Both the position numbers and the translations under genes were made by a program. A stretch of 64,000 nucleotides of DNA from a virus, in the IMG/VR virus record IMGVR_UViG_3300036985_004568, positions 31,375-95,374 of that record; one strand, 5' to 3'. This document shows positions 59,516 to 64,000 of the stretch, piece after piece. The first letter of the stretch is position 1; each line of letters opens with the position of its first letter. A model generated the notes under the pieces. The model did not search any database, was not told the DNA's origin, and worked only from the letters and a program-made list of their open reading frames with translations.

Positions 59516-60581
59516 TATATCTCACGATGAATTAAAGAGTGTATTAAAGAGGTCTTATGCCCATAGGGTAACTGCATTCATATGGGGAGCAACTGGAATA
59601 GGAAAGTCAGAGACAGTAAGAGAGACTGCTCAGGAATTAGCTAAGGAGTCCAAGCTTACTTATGTCGAGGGAGGGTCTCCTCAAGAAGAAAACTTTACTG
59701 TAATAGATGTAAGGTTATCCCAGATGGACCCTTCTGACTTAAGAGGATTGCCTTATGTAAGCAAGGAAGGTAAGACTGCCTGGGCTTTCCCTAGCTGGTT
59801 GCCTACCAAGGGCAAGGGGATATTGCTTCTGGATGAGGTGAATCTTGCTCCTCCTCTGGTCCAATCTTCTGCCTATCAGCTAGTATTAGATAGGAAACTT
59901 GGAGACTATGTGTTGCCAGATGGTTGGGGTATAATTGCGGCTGGTAATAGGGCAGAGGATAAAGCCTATACCTTCGAGTTAGCTGGTCCATTATGTAATA
60001 GGTTCGTACACTTGGAACTAGCTTGCCCGCCAATAGTAGACTGGACAGATTGGGCAATTGCCAATCAGATCGATTCAAGAATCGTGACTTTCTTGAACTT
60101 TAAGCCTCAGCACTTGTTTAAGTTCGATAGCAAGATGAAGGATAAAGCATTCCCTACGCCTAGGTCGTGGTCGAGGTATTGCTCCCCTCTTATCAAGGAT
60201 GTTGTTGACAATCAGGAACTACTGACTCTGATGAGTTCAGCAATCGGAGAGGGTGTTGCTACGGAATGCGTAGCCTATCTGAAACTTACCAAGCAGATCG
60301 ATCTTAAGGATATCTTAGAGCATCCTGAGAAGGCTGCCGACATCAAGGGAATCGATGTAAGATATTCCTTGGTAAGCGCTTTATCAGAACTTGTCAAGAA
60401 GGATACAAAGACAACCTTGCCGAAAGTCTGTAAGGTTGCGGAACACTTCGAAGCTGAATTCGCAATATTGCTCTTAAGATTCATCAAGGGTAATGTTCCG
60501 ACCTTGCTTACCTTCATACAGAAGGATAAGGCTGTAGCGGATGTCTACAAGAAATATATGAAATATGTTATGGTTGAATAA
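59508..60581 (+). CDS. MoxR-type AAA+ ATPase
   Basis: 357 residues. Walker A is IWGATGIGKSETV, Walker B is ILLLDEVNLAPP and the sensor region is WGIIAAGNRAED, all in MoxR-family positions. It forms rings that remodel proteins, usually with a VWA partner, which is encoded next at 60596. It probably acts on a host or phage complex during early infection. GGAGGATAAGG precedes the ATG. Confidence 0.85.
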   Translation: MRSISHDELKSVLKRSYAHRVTAFIWGATGIGKSETVRETAQELAKESKLTYVEGGSPQEENFTVIDVRLSQMDPSDLRGLPYVSKEGKTAWAFPSWLPTKGKGILLLDEVNLAPPLVQSSAYQLVLDRKLGDYVLPDGWGIIAAGNRAEDKAYTFELAGPLCNRFVHLELACPPIVDWTDWAIANQIDSRIVTFLNFKPQHLFKFDSKMKDKAFPTPRSWSRYCSPLIKDVVDNQELLTLMSSAIGEGVATECVAYLKLTKQIDLKDILEHPEKAADIKGIDVRYSLVSALSELVKKDTKTTLPKVCKVAEHFEAEFAILLLRFIKGNVPTLLTFIQKDKAVADVYKKYMKYVMVE

Positions 60582-60595
60582 CCTAAGGAGGTATA

Positions 60596-61810
60596 ATGAA
60601 TCAAGAAGCTAAGGATAAGATAATCAAAGCGAGGGTTGGGCTTCAGAAGACACATCCTTTCTTCTCTTATCTTGCTCTTCATCTTACACCTATAGAGTGT
60701 GATCCGGCGAATAAGACCGGACCACAAGTTCCAACTATGGGAGTTGACAATAAAGGGAATATGTATTATAGCCCTGACTTTGTCAATAAGATGACGCAGG
60801 ATGAAGTTAAGGGAGTAGTATGCCACGAAGTTATGCATATAGCCCTTGAGCATCTTAAGGGCTTGAGGGGTAAAGATACCAAGGTAAGTAATGTGGCTCA
60901 GGATATTGTAATCAATGATATTATCCTAGAGAACCAGATGCAACTTCCTAGGGAAGGATTGCTTCCTCATAACCACGAGATAACTATCAATGGTAATATA
61001 AAAATCCAGAAGATAGATAAGAAACCTTGGGAACAAGTGTATCACGAATTAGAAAAGAAACTTCCTAAGGAAAAGCAATATGGCTTTGACGAGCATATGC
61101 GAGGTGATGGGGATGGTAAAGATGACCCTCAAAAAGGAAAGGGAGCTGGTCAAGATGATAAGAATTGGAAACAAATCATCAATGAGGGTTATGCTTACGC
61201 CAAGTTACAAGGTAAGGCTCCAGCGGGATTGGATAGGTATGTAGATGAATTGAACTATCCGAAATTGAATTGGAGAGAAATGTTACAGAAGTTCATCGTA
61301 AGGGAAATTCCTTATGACTTCTCTTATTCTAGACCATCTAAGCGTTCTCTTGCGTGTGGTGTATATATGCCAAGCGTAACAAGAGAGAGCCTAGAAATAG
61401 GAGTGGCACTTGATACTTCAGGTTCAATGTCTCCTAAGGACTTGAAAGAGTGCCTAAGTGAAACCGTAGGAATTGTCAAGGCTTATAGCAATGTGCATCT
61501 TACGGTAGTAACTTGTGATGCTGAAGTTCACACAGTAGGAGAGGTTACTTCTGAGGAAGATGTAGCCAATCTAGAAATCAAGGGTGGTGGAGGAACTGAC
61601 TTCATCCCAGTCTTTAAGTGGGTAGAAGAGAATAAGCCATCTATGAGACTGCTGATATTCTTCACGGATGGATATGGTTCGTTCCCTACAGATGCACCGA
61701 ATATGAAAGTCCTTTGGTGTATCACACAGGGTGGAATGGAGCTAGACAAGATACCTTTCGGGGAAAAGGTAAATCTAGACTTCAGAGATAAAGAAGAGGA
61801 GCAGGAATGA
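60596..61810 (+). CDS. VWA-like metallopeptidase domain protein (MoxR partner)
   Basis: 404 residues. Residues 60-170 carry CHEVMHIALEH, an HExxH zinc motif. Residues 270-390 are a VWA-like domain with a MIDAS motif (ALDTSGSMS), GGGGTDFIPVF and FFTDGYGS. This matches the DUF2201/VWA-like metallopeptidase class that pairs with MoxR ATPases. The order ATPase-VWA with a 14-base gap supports a functional unit. Confidence 0.85.
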   Translation: MNQEAKDKIIKARVGLQKTHPFFSYLALHLTPIECDPANKTGPQVPTMGVDNKGNMYYSPDFVNKMTQDEVKGVVCHEVMHIALEHLKGLRGKDTKVSNVAQDIVINDIILENQMQLPREGLLPHNHEITINGNIKIQKIDKKPWEQVYHELEKKLPKEKQYGFDEHMRGDGDGKDDPQKGKGAGQDDKNWKQIINEGYAYAKLQGKAPAGLDRYVDELNYPKLNWREMLQKFIVREIPYDFSYSRPSKRSLACGVYMPSVTRESLEIGVALDTSGSMSPKDLKECLSETVGIVKAYSNVHLTVVTCDAEVHTVGEVTSEEDVANLEIKGGGGTDFIPVFKWVEENKPSMRLLIFFTDGYGSFPTDAPNMKVLWCITQGGMELDKIPFGEKVNLDFRDKEEEQE

Positions 61811-62070
61811 ATAATGAATGGGGAGTATTCCTAAAGATGGGGCATTACTATCGATGGATTTACTCCCCTAATGCCGTATTCAAAGCGGGTATTTGCACTT
61901 TCTGTAATTGCAAAAATGTTAAGAGTTATCATAAGTGCCTATTCGCTGGTAAGGGAGAGATAAAAGTACTGGGGCTGAATGGATGCCTTGATCAAAGCCA
62001 CGCCTTAGTAGAGATCACAGAACAAGAATATGATGCCCGTAAACTCAACCAATTCGTGGAGGAATTGTGA
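61807..62070 (+). CDS. Hypothetical early protein with cysteine cluster
   Basis: 87 residues. CTFCNCKNVKSYHKC could bind zinc. It starts within an ATGA overlap with the VWA gene. Function unknown. Confidence 0.58.
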   Translation: MNNEWGVFLKMGHYYRWIYSPNAVFKAGICTFCNCKNVKSYHKCLFAGKGEIKVLGLNGCLDQSHALVEITEQEYDARKLNQFVEEL

Positions 62071-62324
62071 AAGAACATATTATGGAGAACGGAGACTTAG
62101 CATATGTAAAGCCTAGACATGTATCCATAAAGGGTTGCTTGGTAAAGATAGTCAATTGTGTAGAACCCTCACGGATACTAGTAAGGGTTATGACATCTCC
62201 TGATGATGATATCTGGTATACTAGGTTTCCAACTTGGTTAGTACCCTATGACTACCTAACTGTAATCACTGACTCTAAAGTAGTAGATCAACTTGAGGCA
62301 GAGATTTGCTTCAAGAACCTTTAA
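62067..62324 (+). CDS. Hypothetical early protein
   Basis: 85 residues from GTG 62067 behind GGAGGA (ATG 62082 is an alternative). Beta-rich (KGCLVKIVNCVEPSRILVRV), SH3-like pattern. Function unknown. Confidence 0.55.
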   Translation: MKEHIMENGDLAYVKPRHVSIKGCLVKIVNCVEPSRILVRVMTSPDDDIWYTRFPTWLVPYDYLTVITDSKVVDQLEAEICFKNL

Positions 62325-62333
62325 GGAGGAAGG

Positions 62334-62600
62334 ATGAAACAAAATAACAAAGAGCCAATGTTTGATGAGAACGAAGCCTATGTTAGAGAAAGGGATGGAA
62401 AGCGCCTCATCTTGGTAGTGCGTAAGTGTGATCAATGTCCTACTGAAATGGATTGTGATTATTGTAGGCAGATGTTGGTAGACGCACAGACCAAAGAGAA
62501 GTTTCCGGAATGTGTCTATCGTGAACGCAAGTTATCTCTAGATGGATATAGAGTATGTCCGGCTAGTGAGATAGGCGCTCTAATCTTGGAGAACCTATGA
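62334..62600 (+). CDS. Hypothetical early protein with CxxC motifs
   Basis: 88 residues. CDQC and CDYC lie in the middle, with further Cys at VCPA, suggesting a zinc site. AAGGAGG precedes the ATG. Function unknown. Confidence 0.57.
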   Translation: MKQNNKEPMFDENEAYVRERDGKRLILVVRKCDQCPTEMDCDYCRQMLVDAQTKEKFPECVYRERKLSLDGYRVCPASEIGALILENL

Positions 62601-62857
62601 AATATGTTGATCAAATCTGCATAGATCGAGGGGGTTACTGGAACTGGAAGAGTGTATGGAAACTTTACTTAGGGAAGCCTGGGGAGTATCCCTTCTGTGC
62701 AACTTTTCTAGGCTGGTATTCTAACAAAGAGGGCTTTAAGCCTTTTCAAGATAAGGTGCCATATAAAACAGGCTTTCCTTCTGTGAATAGTCTTAAGAAA
62801 AGACTAAGGTTAGCAACTACTAAAGAGCGTACAGAAATAGAATTAGCACACTACTAA
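62597..62857 (+). CDS. Hypothetical early protein
   Basis: 86 residues, basic and aromatic (GGYWNWKSVWKLYLGKPGEY). It starts in an ATGA overlap. Function unknown. Confidence 0.57.
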   Translation: MKYVDQICIDRGGYWNWKSVWKLYLGKPGEYPFCATFLGWYSNKEGFKPFQDKVPYKTGFPSVNSLKKRLRLATTKERTEIELAHY

Positions 62858-62871
62858 GGAGGTGATTAGTT

Positions 62872-63711
62872 ATGATAGTAAATCCGAATGATGTAAAGAA
62901 GTATCAAGCCTTGAATAAGAAACTTAAGGAGTTCTGCTTGTTACAAAATGAATTACAATTCAAGAATACCTATGAGCCTAAGTTTAAGAATATACTTATG
63001 TGCTCTGCCTCTAAACTAGTAGGATGTAATGCTAAGATCAAGATCAACCCTAGGAAAGAGGGCGCTTCTTTGTATGGTGCTAAGGAGTATGTCCTTACTC
63101 GTCAAGGTATTAAAGAGAGCTTTGGTTATAATGGAAAGTTCAAGGCTAGGTTTATAACTTATTCTAGCTGGATTAATGATTATGTTACCGACAATGGAGT
63201 TACAGTTGGTCTAGTAAAGTTAATCACAAGTAAAGAGTGCCAAAGTCCTGAGGCACTTAGACTTCATCTTCAAGCAAGAGAAGACATTAGTAAACTTGGT
63301 ATTGAAGATGAAAACTATGCAGTTCACGTTAAGTCTAATCAGGTCTTCAGTATATTTGGAAATATAGAAGTAGGGGAACAAGACAAAGAGGACAAGACCA
63401 CTGAACTGATCTTATCCACAAGTAGTGGATGGTCTGCTAAGGTTCTTTGCCTCTGCACTCCTGGCTCAGTTCATCTTTCCAAAAATATGTATCAGGGAAA
63501 GAGCTATGACTCAGACGTGATTCTGGGATTATCTAGCGCGGCAACTTTCATAGAGTTCCTTAGGATTTCTGAAGAGCCTACTTATACCCAGATAATGGAC
63601 CTGCTTCAGGAACATATTACCAAGTGCCAAGCTCACATAAAAGCGAAGCAGACTGCCTTAGATGTAGTTACAAATAAATATGGGCAGTATTTGGTATTCA
63701 AAGAGTTATAA
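62872..63711 (+). CDS. Hypothetical early protein
   Basis: 279 residues starting behind a near-perfect AAGGAGGTGATT Shine-Dalgarno, so it is probably well expressed. The N-terminus is a charged helix (KKYQALNKKLKEFCLLQNEL). The middle has strands (GVTVGLVKLITS, NYAVHVKSNQVFSIFGNIEV). The end is helical (LLQEHITKCQAHIKAKQTA). Not recognised. Confidence 0.58.
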   Translation: MIVNPNDVKKYQALNKKLKEFCLLQNELQFKNTYEPKFKNILMCSASKLVGCNAKIKINPRKEGASLYGAKEYVLTRQGIKESFGYNGKFKARFITYSSWINDYVTDNGVTVGLVKLITSKECQSPEALRLHLQAREDISKLGIEDENYAVHVKSNQVFSIFGNIEVGEQDKEDKTTELILSTSSGWSAKVLCLCTPGSVHLSKNMYQGKSYDSDVILGLSSAATFIEFLRISEEPTYTQIMDLLQEHITKCQAHIKAKQTALDVVTNKYGQYLVFKEL

Positions 63712-63725
63712 AAGAAAGGAGTAAG

Positions 63726-63989
63726 ATGCAAAAGCAACTAATAAAAGTAATTAGTGTTGTTGAACCAGCCATACCAAAGAGAGGTCATCTATCTCCTTAC
63801 TCGTGCTATGAGTTAGAGTTAGACTATGGAGATGGGATACCTCACCACGCAACGATGGATGTGCACAGCTACCAAGAGTTTCTTTTAGAGCAGGAGCTTC
63901 TTAGAGCAGGTGTCAATCCAGAATTACTTGGTAAGTATCATAACGCAGTTTATCGCCTAGCCCTGTGGGATAATAGAGAGGAGGACTAA
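63726..63989 (+). CDS. Hypothetical early protein
   Basis: 87 residues, beta then helix (IKVISVVEPAIPKRGHLSPY, SYQEFLLEQELLRAG). AAAGGAG precedes the ATG. Its stop overlaps the next start. Function unknown. Confidence 0.55.
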   Translation: MQKQLIKVISVVEPAIPKRGHLSPYSCYELELDYGDGIPHHATMDVHSYQEFLLEQELLRAGVNPELLGKYHNAVYRLALWDNREED

Positions 63990-64000
63990 TGATGTTCGGA
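63989..64000 (+). CDS. Partial gene at window edge
   Basis: ATG 63989 overlaps the preceding stop (TAATG) behind GAGGAG. Only four codons lie in the window, so nothing can be said of the product. Confidence 0.3.

Overview
The window is about 64 kb of a low-GC tailed double-stranded DNA phage (Caudoviricetes). It carries HK97-type head genes and a long-tailed, siphovirus-type tail: a tail tube, two small chaperone-like genes and a tape measure of about 1100 residues. No sheath gene is recognised. Genes are tightly packed with ATGA/TAATG stop-start overlaps, strong AAGGAGG-type Shine-Dalgarno sites and some TTG/GTG starts, which fits a low-GC bacterial host (possibly Firmicutes-like). The host cannot be named from the sequence. 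No integrase, repressor, tRNA, CRISPR array or recognisable endolysin was seen.

Layout. (1) Positions 1-18.7 kb, plus strand: replication, recombination and nucleotide metabolism. This holds a DnaB-type helicase (cut by the window edge), an HD hydrolase, a CmoB-like methyltransferase, a family A DNA polymerase with an N-terminal uracil-glycosylase-like domain, a PD-(D/E)XK resolvase, a RecA/UvsX recombinase, a ClpP-like protease, an SbcD/SbcC pair, a RuvC-like resolvase, a phosphoesterase, deoxyribose-phosphate aldolase, a SemiSWEET-like membrane protein, an intein-containing deoxyribosyltransferase-like enzyme and a MazZ-like dNTP pyrophosphohydrolase. (2) 18.7-26.5 kb, plus strand: a probable two-part sigma factor, small and large terminase (the large one with a mini-intein), portal, a collagen-like fibre and a striking basic protein made of 14-residue tandem repeats. 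(3) 26.4-54.8 kb, minus strand: the head-tail operon, with major capsid, protease-scaffold, connectors, tail proteins and a cassette of modular collagen-like and appendage proteins. A glycosyltransferase lies inside the head genes. (4) 54.8-55.64 kb: a non-coding divergent control region. (5) 55.64-64 kb, plus strand: an early-type operon of tiny unknown genes, a methyltransferase and a MoxR-VWA pair, driven by a sigma70-like promoter.

How it fits together. The early operon is probably transcribed first by host polymerase from the TTGACA/TATACT promoter. The replication block then copies and recombines the genome and recycles host deoxynucleotides. The split-sigma pair just before terminase is a natural candidate to switch on the terminase and minus-strand structural genes, several of which share a TAGTTTTCAAT leader element. 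The most unusual items are the 14-residue repeat protein, the possible split sigma, two inteins placed in active-site motifs, the UDG-exonuclease-polymerase fusion and the glycosyltransferase within the capsid operon.
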